Source: Micromonospora aurantiaca ATCC 27029 (GTDB taxonomy: Bacteria; Actinomycetota; Actinomycetes; Mycobacteriales; Micromonosporaceae). From it: a DNA stretch of 64,000 nucleotides. Below are positions 1 to 9,054 of this stretch, piece by piece. Numbering within the stretch: position 1 is the first letter of the stretch; every line of letters starts with the position of its first letter. The notes beneath the pieces were generated by a model, which was not told where the DNA came from, did not search any database, and saw only the letters and a list, made by a program, of their open reading frames with translations. The stretch is taken from the NCBI RefSeq assembly GCF_000145235.1, contig NC_014391.1:4348001-4412000 (forward strand). The letters run 5' to 3'. Position numbers and translations under genes: made by a program.

Positions 1-902
1 ACAAGATGGCCAGCAAGGCCGCGCTCGCCGGCAGCGGGCTGCGGCTGCCGCGGCACCTGCGCTTCGACCGCGACCGGCACGCCGCCGACCCGCGCGGCTA
101 CTGCGAGCGGATCGCCGCGGAGATCGGCTTCCCGATGGTGGTCAAGCCGGTCGACAGGTACGCCAGCATGGACGTGCGGCGGCTGGACGGGCCGGCGGCG
201 TTGCGCGCCTGGGCGAGCTGGGCGTCCTCGCCGAAGGACCGCAACAGCTACGAGGTGGACGAGTTCGTCTCCGGCACGCTCTACAACTTCGACGCGCTGG
301 TGCAGGACGGCCGGGTGGTGTGGAGCAACGTGTGCGCCAACCTCAACCCCTGCATGGAGTTCGCCGCCGGACGGTCGCTCGGCGTGTGGACGCTGCCCGC
401 CGACGACCCGACGGCCGTGCGGGTGTCCGGGTTCGGCCACCGGGCGCTCGCCGCGCTGCGGCCACCGGACGGCGGCGTACACATGGAGGTGTTCGGCACG
501 CCCGACGGCGAGCTGGTCTTCCTGGAGGTCGCGGCCCGGCCGCCCGGCGGCGAGATGCGCGCCGTCTACCTGCGCACCCACGGCGTCGACATCGACCTCG
601 CGCACTACCTGCTGCGGGCCGGCGAGCCGTACGACGTGCGGGCCCGGCCGACCGGCGAGCTGGGGGCCTGGGTGATCACCCCTCGTCACGCCGGCCGGGT
701 CAGCGCCGTCGACCTGCCCGCGCTGCGCAGCGAGCACACCGTGCAGGTGCACGTGTCGGTCGGCGAGACCGTCGCGCGCGCCAGCGCGCACATCGTCGAG
801 CCGCCCTCCGCCGTGTTCATGGTCTACGGCGCCGACCGGGTCGCCTTCGGCCACGACATGGACCTGCTGCGTGACCTCACCCTCTACCGCGTGGAGCCCT
901 GA
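1..902 (+). CDS. ATP-grasp family ligase, C-terminal part (5' end outside window)
   Basis: The 300 visible codons match the ATP-binding and C-terminal parts of an ATP-grasp enzyme, the family that activates a carboxylate as an acyl phosphate and joins it to an amine or other nucleophile. The stretch FPMVVKPVD carries the Lys-Pro of the ATP site, and VFLEVAARPPGGEM looks like the Mg/ATP-binding strand with the acidic residue and Pro-Gly-Gly. The frame is open to the first base and the first Met (position 6) falls inside what looks like a DKxxSK segment, so the true start is upstream. Its stop overlaps the start of the next gene (TGATG), so the two are coupled with a PLP decarboxylase. A joint role, such as making or trimming an amino-acid conjugate, is likely but the substrate cannot be read. 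It may be unrelated to the gene cluster further right. Confidence 0.8.
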   Translation, partial: KMASKAALAGSGLRLPRHLRFDRDRHAADPRGYCERIAAEIGFPMVVKPVDRYASMDVRRLDGPAALRAWASWASSPKDRNSYEVDEFVSGTLYNFDALVQDGRVVWSNVCANLNPCMEFAAGRSLGVWTLPADDPTAVRVSGFGHRALAALRPPDGGVHMEVFGTPDGELVFLEVAARPPGGEMRAVYLRTHGVDIDLAHYLLRAGEPYDVRARPTGELGAWVITPRHAGRVSAVDLPALRSEHTVQVHVSVGETVARASAHIVEPPSAVFMVYGADRVAFGHDMDLLRDLTLYRVEP

Positions 903-2056
903 TGGACCTGAACCTCGCCGCCGACATCGCCGGCCGCACGCCCTTCTACCTGTACGACTTCGCCGCCGTCCGCCACCGGGTCGCCGAGCTGCGGGCGGCC
1001 CTGCCCGACGGTGTGCTGCTGCACTACGCGATCAAGGCCAACCCGATGCCGGCCCTGGTGCAGCGCCTCGCGCCGCTCGTCGACGGACTCGACGTGGCCA
1101 GCCACGGTGAGCTGCTGACCGCGCTCGGCACCGCCGTCGACCGGGAGCAGATCAGTTTCGCCGGGCCGGGCAAGCGCGACCCGGAGCTGGCCGCCGCGAT
1201 CGCCGCCGGCGTGGTGGTCAACGTCGAGTCCGGCGACGAGCTGGCCCGGCTGCGCCGGATCGAGACGGCGGTCGGGCGGTCCGTCCGGTTCGCGCTGCGG
1301 GTCAACCCGGACTTCCAGCTCTCCGGTTCCGGGATGACGATGGGCGGCGGCGCGACCCAGTTCGGCATCGACGCCGAGGCGGTCGGCGAGGTGCTGCGCG
1401 GGCCGGGCCGGCGCGGACTGTGCGGGCTGCACATCTTCGCCGGGTCGCAGAACCTGCGCCTGGACGCGCTGACCACGGGGGTCAGCCAGACGTTCGAGCT
1501 GGCCGACCGGCTGGTACGCGAGCACCGGCTGGACCTCGCGCACGTCAACATCGGCGGCGGGCTCGGCATCCCGTACTTCCCCCGTGACGAGGCGCTGGAC
1601 CTGGCCGCGTACGGCCGGCACCTGGCCGTGGAGGTGGAGCGGTGGCGCCGCCGCCACCCGGACACCGCTGTCGTGCTGGAGCTGGGGCGGTACCTGGTCG
1701 GCGAGGCGGGTGTCTTCGTCAGCCGGGTGGTCGAGCGCAAGCACTCGCGCGGCGAGACGTTCCTGGTGGTCGACGGCGGCATGCACCACCACCTCGCCGC
1801 CTCCGGCAACTTCGGCCAGGTGGTACGCCGCAACTACCCGGTGTCCGCTGTGACCGCGAAGCCGGCCGACGAGCGGGAGACGGTCACAGTGGTCGGACCG
1901 CTCTGCACGCCGCTGGACACGCTCGGCCGGCGGGTGGAGCTGCCCCGGTGCGAGGTCGGCGACCTGGTGGTGGTGCACCAGTCCGGGGCGTACGGGCCGA
2001 CCGCCAGCCCGGTGCACTTCCTCGGCCATCCGGCGCCGGTCGAGGTGCTGCTCTGA
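902..2056 (+). CDS. PLP-dependent group IV (LysA/ornithine-type) decarboxylase
   Basis: This 384-residue protein has the alanine-racemase-type barrel and C-terminal beta domain of diaminopimelate/ornithine/arginine decarboxylases. The PLP lysine is Lys45 in HYAIKANPMP. The Gly-rich phosphate loop is NIGGGLGIPY, and the second-subunit catalytic cysteine is Cys335 in GPLCTPLD. The family removes CO2 from a D- or L-amino acid carboxylate. Length is normal (about 380-420 residues). It starts in the stop codon of the ATP-grasp gene, which implies translational coupling and a shared pathway. LysA proper would normally sit with lysine or threonine genes, so a specialised decarboxylase acting on the ligase product or substrate is more likely. 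The substrate is unknown. Confidence 0.85.
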   Translation: MDLNLAADIAGRTPFYLYDFAAVRHRVAELRAALPDGVLLHYAIKANPMPALVQRLAPLVDGLDVASHGELLTALGTAVDREQISFAGPGKRDPELAAAIAAGVVVNVESGDELARLRRIETAVGRSVRFALRVNPDFQLSGSGMTMGGGATQFGIDAEAVGEVLRGPGRRGLCGLHIFAGSQNLRLDALTTGVSQTFELADRLVREHRLDLAHVNIGGGLGIPYFPRDEALDLAAYGRHLAVEVERWRRRHPDTAVVLELGRYLVGEAGVFVSRVVERKHSRGETFLVVDGGMHHHLAASGNFGQVVRRNYPVSAVTAKPADERETVTVVGPLCTPLDTLGRRVELPRCEVGDLVVVHQSGAYGPTASPVHFLGHPAPVEVLL

Positions 2057-2086
2057 GTGGGCACGGCGCTGCGCTGCACCGCGACG

Positions 2087-2130
2087 GCCGGCACACCCGC
2101 CAGAGCGTCCTAGGACATTGGTGTGCCGGC
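2087..2130. terminator. Hairpin between convergent genes
   Basis: GCCGGCACACC at 2087-2097 pairs perfectly with GGTGTGCCGGC at 2120-2130 across a 22-nt loop. It lies in the 127-nt gap between the decarboxylase and the oppositely oriented secreted protein, so it could stop transcription from both sides. There is no U-tract, as is common in high-GC actinomycetes. Confidence 0.5.
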
Positions 2131-2183
2131 TGCCGCGGGAGGTCGGCCTGTGGGTAGGCGTGTTCAGACCGGCCGGACGCAGC

Positions 2184-4217
2184 TCACGGGCAGGGTCCGC
2201 CCGCGCAGACGTCGATCACCTTGCCGGTGAGCAGGAACACCGCCTTCTGCCGCTGCGCGCCGGGCTGAGCGCGCGGGAACTCGTGCGAGTCCTCGCCGTA
2301 CTCCGGTCCGGCGGGGGCCAGGTTGGTCGGCGGCGGCGCGTACGCGGCGCCGCTGTTCCAGACCACCATGGCCGAGCCGGCGTACGGGTACCTGCGGATC
2401 GGCGCGATGCCCCAGAACGGCCGCACGTCCGGTGACCAGCCGTCGGCCAGCGCCGGGGCGTGCAGGCGGGCGCCGATGGTGCGGGCCTGGACCTCCGCCG
2501 CGGCGGTCGAGACCTGCTGGTCGGCGAAGGCCACGTGCATCAGCACCCGGTGCGCCGGGGTACGCGGCAGCGGCCGGCCGGTCATGTGCTGGGCGTACCC
2601 GTTGGCCTCGGACCGGTCCCACAGCATCTGGAGCAGACCGAAGATGAGCTGCTGGTCGATGCGGTCCGGGTAGTAGCCGTCCATCACGGACTGGAACGGG
2701 GCGAAGTCGACGCTGCGTTGCAGCAGCGTGGAGTAGTTCATCGCGGGCACGCCGAGCACCGAGCGGGTCCAGTCCTGGGCGACGGCGGTGAGCGCGCCGC
2801 CGTTGATGCCGCCCTGGCTGTTGCCGTCGTAGTGCAGCCCGCCGGCCACGTCGATCAGCGGTCGCCCGGCGGCGTCGCGGAACGCCGGGTGGGCGGCGAA
2901 CCCGCTGCGGTGGATCATCGTCCGGCCCAGGAAGAGGAAGTTCAGGAAGCTCTGCTGGAGCCGGTCGGCCACCGCGGGGAAGGCGCTGAGGTCGGTGAAG
3001 GCGCCCGCCACGTACGGGACGTCGGCGGCGGCCATGCCGATCCAGCTCGTGGCGCAGAAGGTGAAGTCGTACGTCTGCGACATGGTCTTGACGTTGCCGG
3101 CGTTGACCTCGGTCGGCCGGCCGAGCAGGCCGTGGCCGTAGAGCGAGAGGTGGGCCGGCTTCGCGGCGGACGCGCTGCGCGGGATGTTGCAGACGAAGTC
3201 GGCCGCCACCGTCGTGCCGGACGGTGTGGGCAGCGCGTCCGGCGCCGGCGAGGTGCCGTCGCCGCCGGGCGGCCCGTAGTGCAGCCGGGAGCCCGGTCCG
3301 CCGTCACCGGTCAGGTAGGACGGTACGGCGACGGTGCCGGTCACCTGCCGGGCGATCAGCGGATCCTGCTCCGGCGTGTAGTCGGTGACCTGGTTGACTG
3401 TGAACGAGGGCGCGCGGCGGCCGAGCGCGGCGAACGCGCCGTCCCGGACCGCGAGCATCCGCCCGGTGAGGCCCTGCCGGCTGGCCACCGTGAAGTCCCA
3501 GGCCAGGTACAGGCTGTGCCGCTTGACACCGGCCCGGCTCAGGTCGGCGAGGATCCGCCTCATCTGCGGCGCGCGCGGGTCACGCCGGTCCAGGCCGGCG
3601 CCGGTCACGTACGCGCGGAACGCCTTCGGCGCCGGGATCAGCGCGCCGTCGCCGTCGCGCATGCCGCGCAGGCCGACGACGTACCTCGTGCCCTCGGTCA
3701 GCGCGACCGCCGGCCGGATGATCAGCGCCTGCCGGTCCGGGTTGCCGGCGGCGTGCGCGTCCAGTTCCGCCCAGTAGGGCGTGCGCCTGCCGGTGCGGGC
3801 GTCGAGCAGCACGATCGGCGCGTCCGGCGCCAGCGAGCGGCCCACGTCGGTGACCGGCGCGATCCGCGTCCGCTCGGCGTCGAGGCCGGGTACGCGCGCC
3901 AGGATCGGCGATCCGGGGCTGAACCCGTCCTGCCGGTTCCACTCCGCCGGGTCGATCGGCACGCCGAGCACGTTGGCGGGCATCGCGGAGGCCGCGAACC
4001 GGACCCGCTTGCCGGTCGGGGTGCTGCGGTCCGGGACGGTGAAGTAGTCGTTGGGGAACGGCAGCAGGCAGGCCGCCGGGTCGATCGGGTCGCAGGACCG
4101 CTGCCCGGCCGGTGCGGGAGGCGCGGACGGCGCCGCGGCGGCGCCGGAACCGAGCAGCACGGCCGATGCGGTCACCAACGCGGACACGGCGAGACGGAGC
4201 CGTCTGGGGGTGGGCAC
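2184..4217 (-). CDS. Secreted alpha/beta-hydrolase-like protein
   Basis: The 677-residue product has a Sec signal peptide (positive N-terminus, hydrophobic stretch LAVSALVTASAVLL, Ala-rich cleavage region near residue 30). The mature start carries the CDPIDPAACLLPFPNDYFT segment seen at the N-terminus of large bacterial secreted lipase-like proteins (my recollection of that family). Hydrolase features are an oxyanion-type GHGLLG and a nucleophile elbow GNSQG with Ser467. Catalysis is probable but the substrate is not known. An outward-acting esterase or lipase would fit. It is monocistronic, facing away from the metalloprotease-like gene, and I see no link to the biosynthetic cluster. Confidence 0.65.
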   Translation of the reverse strand: MPTPRRLRLAVSALVTASAVLLGSGAAAAPSAPPAPAGQRSCDPIDPAACLLPFPNDYFTVPDRSTPTGKRVRFAASAMPANVLGVPIDPAEWNRQDGFSPGSPILARVPGLDAERTRIAPVTDVGRSLAPDAPIVLLDARTGRRTPYWAELDAHAAGNPDRQALIIRPAVALTEGTRYVVGLRGMRDGDGALIPAPKAFRAYVTGAGLDRRDPRAPQMRRILADLSRAGVKRHSLYLAWDFTVASRQGLTGRMLAVRDGAFAALGRRAPSFTVNQVTDYTPEQDPLIARQVTGTVAVPSYLTGDGGPGSRLHYGPPGGDGTSPAPDALPTPSGTTVAADFVCNIPRSASAAKPAHLSLYGHGLLGRPTEVNAGNVKTMSQTYDFTFCATSWIGMAAADVPYVAGAFTDLSAFPAVADRLQQSFLNFLFLGRTMIHRSGFAAHPAFRDAAGRPLIDVAGGLHYDGNSQGGINGGALTAVAQDWTRSVLGVPAMNYSTLLQRSVDFAPFQSVMDGYYPDRIDQQLIFGLLQMLWDRSEANGYAQHMTGRPLPRTPAHRVLMHVAFADQQVSTAAAEVQARTIGARLHAPALADGWSPDVRPFWGIAPIRRYPYAGSAMVVWNSGAAYAPPPTNLAPAGPEYGEDSHEFPRAQPGAQRQKAVFLLTGKVIDVCAGGPCP

Positions 4218-4331
4218 GCGTGTCTCCTTCGACAGCGGACGGTGGTGTTCTTCCTACGCCCGTGACCGGATCTCGGCAAGGGCCCGCACATCGACAGGGT
4301 CGCGAAGCACTACGTGGTGTGACGGGCGCGG

Positions 4332-4373
4332 CCTCCCGCCGTCCGCCTCTTCCCGGCGGCGGACGGCGGGAGG
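4332..4373 (-). terminator. Strong hairpin downstream of the metalloprotease-like gene
   Basis: A perfect 16-bp stem (4332-4347 with 4358-4373) and a 10-nt loop lie just after the stop codon of the gene ending at 4383 and before the start of the next minus-strand gene at 4217. This separates the two transcription units. Confidence 0.7.
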
Positions 4374-4382
4374 GGCGCCGGG

Positions 4383-7300
4383 CTAGCCGACGACCACGAC
4401 GCGGCCCTGGTTCAGCGGTTGCAGGTGCGCCGGGTCGAGATCGTCCGGTGCGCCCCGGCCGCTGTCGTAGACGACGCGCCCTCCGTCGCTCTCCCAGATC
4501 CTGATCCGGAACCGGTCCACGTCACGTCCGTCCGGGGAGTCGGCGACAGTGAGCTGGTACGCGTACCCCGGCCGGCCGTTCACCGTGCCCTCACCCTGGT
4601 ACCGGCCCACCGATCCGGCGACGGTCAGACGCTCGTGTGTCGTACCGGCGAACGTGAACTCGCGTCCCGGCAGCCGGAAGGTGGTCGCGCCGAACGGCGT
4701 GGGTGAACCCTTCACCAGGCCCGCGACGAAGGCGAACTCCCCCGGCCCGGTGGCGGCCACGTCGGCGCTGAGCGCGCCCGCCGGTGAGACGATCGCGCCG
4801 GCGCCGGCCACCGTCACGTCCGACGGGTCGTAGACCACGATCCGTACCGTCTGCTGCCCGGTTCCGCCGTCGTCGCCGGTCACCGTGAGGCGCGCGACGT
4901 GCACGCCGGGCCGGAGATCGCCGGTGGCGACGCAACCGCCCTCGTTGCGGTCCTCGCTGACCGCACCGGGCGTGGCCGGGGCCGGACCCCCGCCGTCCCA
5001 GTCGACCGCGCAGCGGTGGGTGTCCGGCACGCCCGGGTCGGTGAACGTGGCCCGCACGGTGACCGGACCGGCCACCCGCAACTCCTCGTCCAGTGCGATC
5101 GGGCTCACCTCGATCGGCCGGTTCGCCACGGTGACTGTCACCGTGTCGGTGGCGGTGCCGTGGCGGGCGTCGGTGGCGGTCAGTTCCAGCCGGTACGTGC
5201 CGGCCCGGTCGGCGCGGAACGACGGCGTGCGGGCCGGACCCTCCAGCCGCAGGCCGCCGCCGAGGCCGCCACCCTCCGGCTGGGCGAGCACCGTCCAGGA
5301 CAGGGTCACCGGATCGCCGTCCGGGTCGGTGGTCCGGGTCGCGTCGAGGGTGACGGTGTCGCCCTCGACGGCGGTCCGGTCCGGCCCGGCGTCGGCTGTG
5401 GGCGGGCCACCGGCCGGCAGGACCCGGCCCACAGTCACCTCGGTACGCGCGGTGGCCCGCAGGCCGTCGGCGTCGGTGGCGGTGACCGTGAGGACGTGCC
5501 GTCCCTCGCTGAGCTGCCCCGGCGTACGGGTGGCGCCGGTGCCGAGGTCACCGTCACGGTCGGAGGTCCAGCGCACCGCCGACCCGTCCAGGTCGCCCTG
5601 TTCCGGGTCGGTGACGGACGCGGCGAGCGTGACCGTCTGCCCGGTGGCGAAGAACGTGCCGCCCATCGGAGCGGTGATCCGTACCGCCGGGTTCTTGCCG
5701 GCGACAGTGAGCGGACCGCTCGTCGCGTCGGCGGTGTGCACACCGTCGGTGACCCGTACCCGCAGCCGGCCGGTGGCCGCGCCGCCGGTGCCCGCGAGCT
5801 GCGCGGCGTCCAGCGTGTACGACGTCCCGGTGAGCCCGGTGGCCAGCACCCGCCAGTCGTCGGCGCCGTCCGGGCTGTACAGGACGCTCGCGGTGACCGG
5901 ACCGCCGTCGGCGTCGCCGGCGCTCCAGCCCACAGTGACCGGCCCGGTGGCCGGCACCGACGCGGGCGGCGCCTCGCCCGCCAGCGCCACGACGGGCGGG
6001 TTCGCCGACACCGGGAGGGTGGCGAGGTCCCGCCCGGCGCGGGTGTCCACGAGCGTCACCCGGCGGGTGCCGGGGGCGAAGTCGACGACCTCGTGGAAGG
6101 GACGTGTCGCGGCGTGCTCGGTGGCCGCCGGGGTGAACGGGTGCTCGGCGAGCGTCGCCCCGGCGGCGTCGAGCAGCCGCAGCGCGTACGGGCCGGGCGT
6201 GGTGGCCGGGCGCTGGGTGGTGCGGGTCAGGCGCTGCCCGGTGAGGGTGGCGGTGCCGTCGCCGACGGCGCCGGACAGCGCCAGCAGGTCACCCGTCGCG
6301 CCCTGCTGGGCGGGCGGGTTCTGGACGCGGTTGCGCCACAGCCGCCACAGGTCGTCGGAGACCCAGGTGTTGCGGCAGTAGCTCATCAGGTCGGCGACCG
6401 GCGGGCTGGTGTCCGGCGCCCAGACGATCCGGCGCGGAGCGCCGACCGAGGCGTCACCGATGTCGTAGCCGGCGAAGCCGGGATTCGCCGGGTCCGGCCC
6501 GCCGATGGTGCCGCGCGGGTACGGGTAGGACCGGGGCCCGGTCTCGTCGCCGGGATTGTCCGTGCACTCCACGTGCCCGGCGCCGAGCAGGTGCCCCAGC
6601 TCGTGCAGGATGGTCGTGGGGTTGTGCGCTCCGCCGACCGCCACCCATCCGGGGATGTTCTCGGCGATGCCGCCCATCCGGTCCCGGTTCACCATGACCA
6701 GGTGGTAGACGCCGGGCTCCCGCGTCCCTGCCGTCGCCTGCCGGTAGCGGTCGAGCACCGAACGCGCGTCCTGCGCGTCGAGGAAGAAGCTGTCGTCACC
6801 GATCCAGAAGAACGGGTGGTCGTCGCGGTAGTCGGCGCGGGTGACCTCCAGCCGGCTCGTCGGCAGCGTGCGCCGCAGCAGCGACTCGGCCCGGTCCAGG
6901 TCGGACTCGGGAGGCAGCACTGTCTGTCCGTCGCGCTGGTAGCCGAACCGGATCAGCTTGACGCGAACCGGTTGGGACGCCTGGAAGCGCACCGTGCGCT
7001 CGGTCACGTTGTCCAGGTGGTCGGGCTCGGTGACCCGGCGGTCCGGGTTGATCTCGACCCGCAGCCTGACCTGGCCCTCGCTCGTCCACTGGGTGGGCAG
7101 CTCGAACAGGAACCCGCCGCCCAGTTGTCCGCGTCGCACCGTCCGGTCGGGCACCAGCAGGCGGCCCGGGTTCGCCGGGGCGAGCGGCGGGCCGAGCGAC
7201 GTGCCGTCGGCCCGGAACCCGTGCAGGGCCGCGGTCACCGCGGGCGTCTGCGCGTCGGTGCCGACGTACGCCCGGACGACGGTGCGGCGGTCGGCGACCA

Positions 7301-8639
7301 GGTCGACGGAGTTGCCCAGGTCCTGGATGACCTGGGTGACCTCCAGCCCGCCGGCGGTCAGGTTCGGTCCGGGCGCGGTGCAGGTGTTCAGGTAGACGCG
7401 CAGGGTGTTGTCGACCTCGTCCAGGACGGCCACGTCGAGGGACTGGTTGTTGTCGAACCGCCCCACGGCCGCCTGCACCGGCTGGCTGCCCGCCGCGAGG
7501 ACGGCCGGGGTGCCGAACGTGCCGTCGCCACGGCCCGGGAAGACGTAGACCGCCCGGCTGGCGTAGCCGACCACCACCAGGTCCGGACGGCCGTCCCGGT
7601 TGACGTCGGCGACGTCCACGTCGTGCGGACCCTCCCGCCCCGGGGTCAGCGGCCCCAGGTCCAGCGACGGCAACTCCCGGGGCGCCGACGGGAAGCCGCC
7701 GGACGGTGGGTCGCGGTAGTCGCTCCACAACCGGATGCGGTCCTCGCCGGGGATCGCGACGGCCGCGTCGAGCCGCCCGTCGAGGTCGAAGTCGGCGATC
7801 GCGGGCTTCCACGCCTCGCCGATCCCTTCCACCCGGGGCGCGGGGCTGTTAGCGCCGTCGCGGATCAGCGACACCGTGCCCTGTGTGCGGCTGCTGACCA
7901 GGAGATCGGGCACGCCGTTGCCGGTCAGGTCGCCGGCGGCGAGGAAGTCCGGCTGGACGTACGTCGGCTGGTCACCGAGGAGGAACCTCTGGTCGAAGCT
8001 GCCGCCGTTGAGGTTGCGGAACACCCGCACCCGGTCGTCGTCCCGGTCGGTCCGGTCCTCCGGGTCGAGGGCCGCCAGGTCGGGCAGCAGATCACGGTCG
8101 AAGTCGGCCACCGCGACGTCCGCCACGCTGCGGCCGGCCAGCACGCGCCCTCCCGGCCCGAAGCCCGGGTCTCCACCGGCGGCGCCGAACCAGACACCCA
8201 CCCCGTCGGTGGTCGCGACGGCGTAGTCCGGTTTGGCGTCCCGGTTGAAGTAGCCGACGGTGACGGCGCGCGGCGTGCCCGGCGCCGGATAGACCTCCGG
8301 CGGGGCGCCGGGCCCCACCGACGTGCGGAACGTCCCGTTACCGACGGCGATGAGCTGGTGCACGTCGCCGTCACCGCTCGCCGAGGCGACGAGCAGGTCG
8401 TCGAAGCCGTTCTGGTTGGTGTCGACCGCCTCGACGTCACGGGGAGCGGCCACACCGGCGACCGCCGGCATGGCCGTGAACCCGAACGTCTCGCAGCCGG
8501 CGACGAGGCCCGCTCCCGGCGGGCCGGCGACCCGGACCGGTGCCGCGGCGCCCGGCACTGTCGCCCCGGGCCCCAGCAGGACCACCGCCAGAGCGGCCGC
8601 CACCGCGCCGGTCCACCGGCCTGATCTTCGTGAACGCAT
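4383..8639 (-). CDS. Large secreted protein: FG-GAP repeats, metzincin-like protease core, PKD-like domains
   Basis: The 1418-residue protein begins with a Sec signal (MRSRRSGRW, then an Ala/Val/Leu stretch). Residues about 40-430 hold repeated FG-GAP/VCBS blades (DxNxNGxxD type, for example DTNQNGFDD and DVNRDGRPD), which usually form a Ca-binding beta-propeller. A CARDB-like segment follows. Around residue 680 is HELGHLLGAGH, the HExxHxxGxxH zinc signature of metzincins, with a possible Met-turn (ADLMSYC) downstream. The C-terminal third has Ig/PKD-like repeats (DADGLRATARTEVTV, DGDPVTLSWTV). I chose ATG 8639 over GTG 8648 because the AAGG ribosome site then has normal spacing. It is likely an extracellular protease or adhesin, and a lone transcription unit. 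Confidence 0.75.
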   Translation of the reverse strand: MRSRRSGRWTGAVAAALAVVLLGPGATVPGAAAPVRVAGPPGAGLVAGCETFGFTAMPAVAGVAAPRDVEAVDTNQNGFDDLLVASASGDGDVHQLIAVGNGTFRTSVGPGAPPEVYPAPGTPRAVTVGYFNRDAKPDYAVATTDGVGVWFGAAGGDPGFGPGGRVLAGRSVADVAVADFDRDLLPDLAALDPEDRTDRDDDRVRVFRNLNGGSFDQRFLLGDQPTYVQPDFLAAGDLTGNGVPDLLVSSRTQGTVSLIRDGANSPAPRVEGIGEAWKPAIADFDLDGRLDAAVAIPGEDRIRLWSDYRDPPSGGFPSAPRELPSLDLGPLTPGREGPHDVDVADVNRDGRPDLVVVGYASRAVYVFPGRGDGTFGTPAVLAAGSQPVQAAVGRFDNNQSLDVAVLDEVDNTLRVYLNTCTAPGPNLTAGGLEVTQVIQDLGNSVDLVADRRTVVRAYVGTDAQTPAVTAALHGFRADGTSLGPPLAPANPGRLLVPDRTVRRGQLGGGFLFELPTQWTSEGQVRLRVEINPDRRVTEPDHLDNVTERTVRFQASQPVRVKLIRFGYQRDGQTVLPPESDLDRAESLLRRTLPTSRLEVTRADYRDDHPFFWIGDDSFFLDAQDARSVLDRYRQATAGTREPGVYHLVMVNRDRMGGIAENIPGWVAVGGAHNPTTILHELGHLLGAGHVECTDNPGDETGPRSYPYPRGTIGGPDPANPGFAGYDIGDASVGAPRRIVWAPDTSPPVADLMSYCRNTWVSDDLWRLWRNRVQNPPAQQGATGDLLALSGAVGDGTATLTGQRLTRTTQRPATTPGPYALRLLDAAGATLAEHPFTPAATEHAATRPFHEVVDFAPGTRRVTLVDTRAGRDLATLPVSANPPVVALAGEAPPASVPATGPVTVGWSAGDADGGPVTASVLYSPDGADDWRVLATGLTGTSYTLDAAQLAGTGGAATGRLRVRVTDGVHTADATSGPLTVAGKNPAVRITAPMGGTFFATGQTVTLAASVTDPEQGDLDGSAVRWTSDRDGDLGTGATRTPGQLSEGRHVLTVTATDADGLRATARTEVTVGRVLPAGGPPTADAGPDRTAVEGDTVTLDATRTTDPDGDPVTLSWTVLAQPEGGGLGGGLRLEGPARTPSFRADRAGTYRLELTATDARHGTATDTVTVTVANRPIEVSPIALDEELRVAGPVTVRATFTDPGVPDTHRCAVDWDGGGPAPATPGAVSEDRNEGGCVATGDLRPGVHVARLTVTGDDGGTGQQTVRIVVYDPSDVTVAGAGAIVSPAGALSADVAATGPGEFAFVAGLVKGSPTPFGATTFRLPGREFTFAGTTHERLTVAGSVGRYQGEGTVNGRPGYAYQLTVADSPDGRDVDRFRIRIWESDGGRVVYDSGRGAPDDLDPAHLQPLNQGRVVVVG

Positions 8640-9054
8640 CACTGCCACCTTTCCGCGCGCACGACCGTCCGGCGCGAGGCCGGACGGCGGCGCACGATCG
8701 TCGTAGGAGAGTGGGAAGTCTCGATCGGGTCGACCGGGAGACAGCCGGCCCGGGCCGGGTGCCGCACGCGGGGCACCGCCGGTCCGGTACGAGTCTCGTC
8801 CCCGGGGGACGTCCGGCTACAGGGTCGGCGGTCCAGGGCGGCGCAACGGCGTGCCGGATCTTTCTGCCCGCGCGCAAGACAACCCCCTGCCCGTCCGGCC
8901 ACATCGGGCGGCCGAGTCGGGAAGACGATTGCGCGCGGCGGTGGACGCCGAGCCGGCTCGGCACCGCCGCCGGCGGACCGCCACGGCCGGGGCCGCACGT
9001 CGGCACGCCGCGACGGCGGGCGTGGGAGATCGGCCCGGCTGCCGACGAGGGCGG
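8640..9054. other. 415-bp intergenic region without a recognised gene
   Basis: This stretch lies upstream of the secreted metalloprotease-like gene and downstream of the flavin hydroxylase. I find no supportable ORF. It contains a hairpin CCGTCCGGC (8665-8673) / GCCGGACGG (8679-8687) that would be in the 5' leader of the protease gene. It also has a perfect 16-bp palindrome GCCGAGCCGGCTCGGC (8947-8962) that could help end transcription of the hydroxylase gene. It marks the probable left edge of the cluster. Confidence 0.45.
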
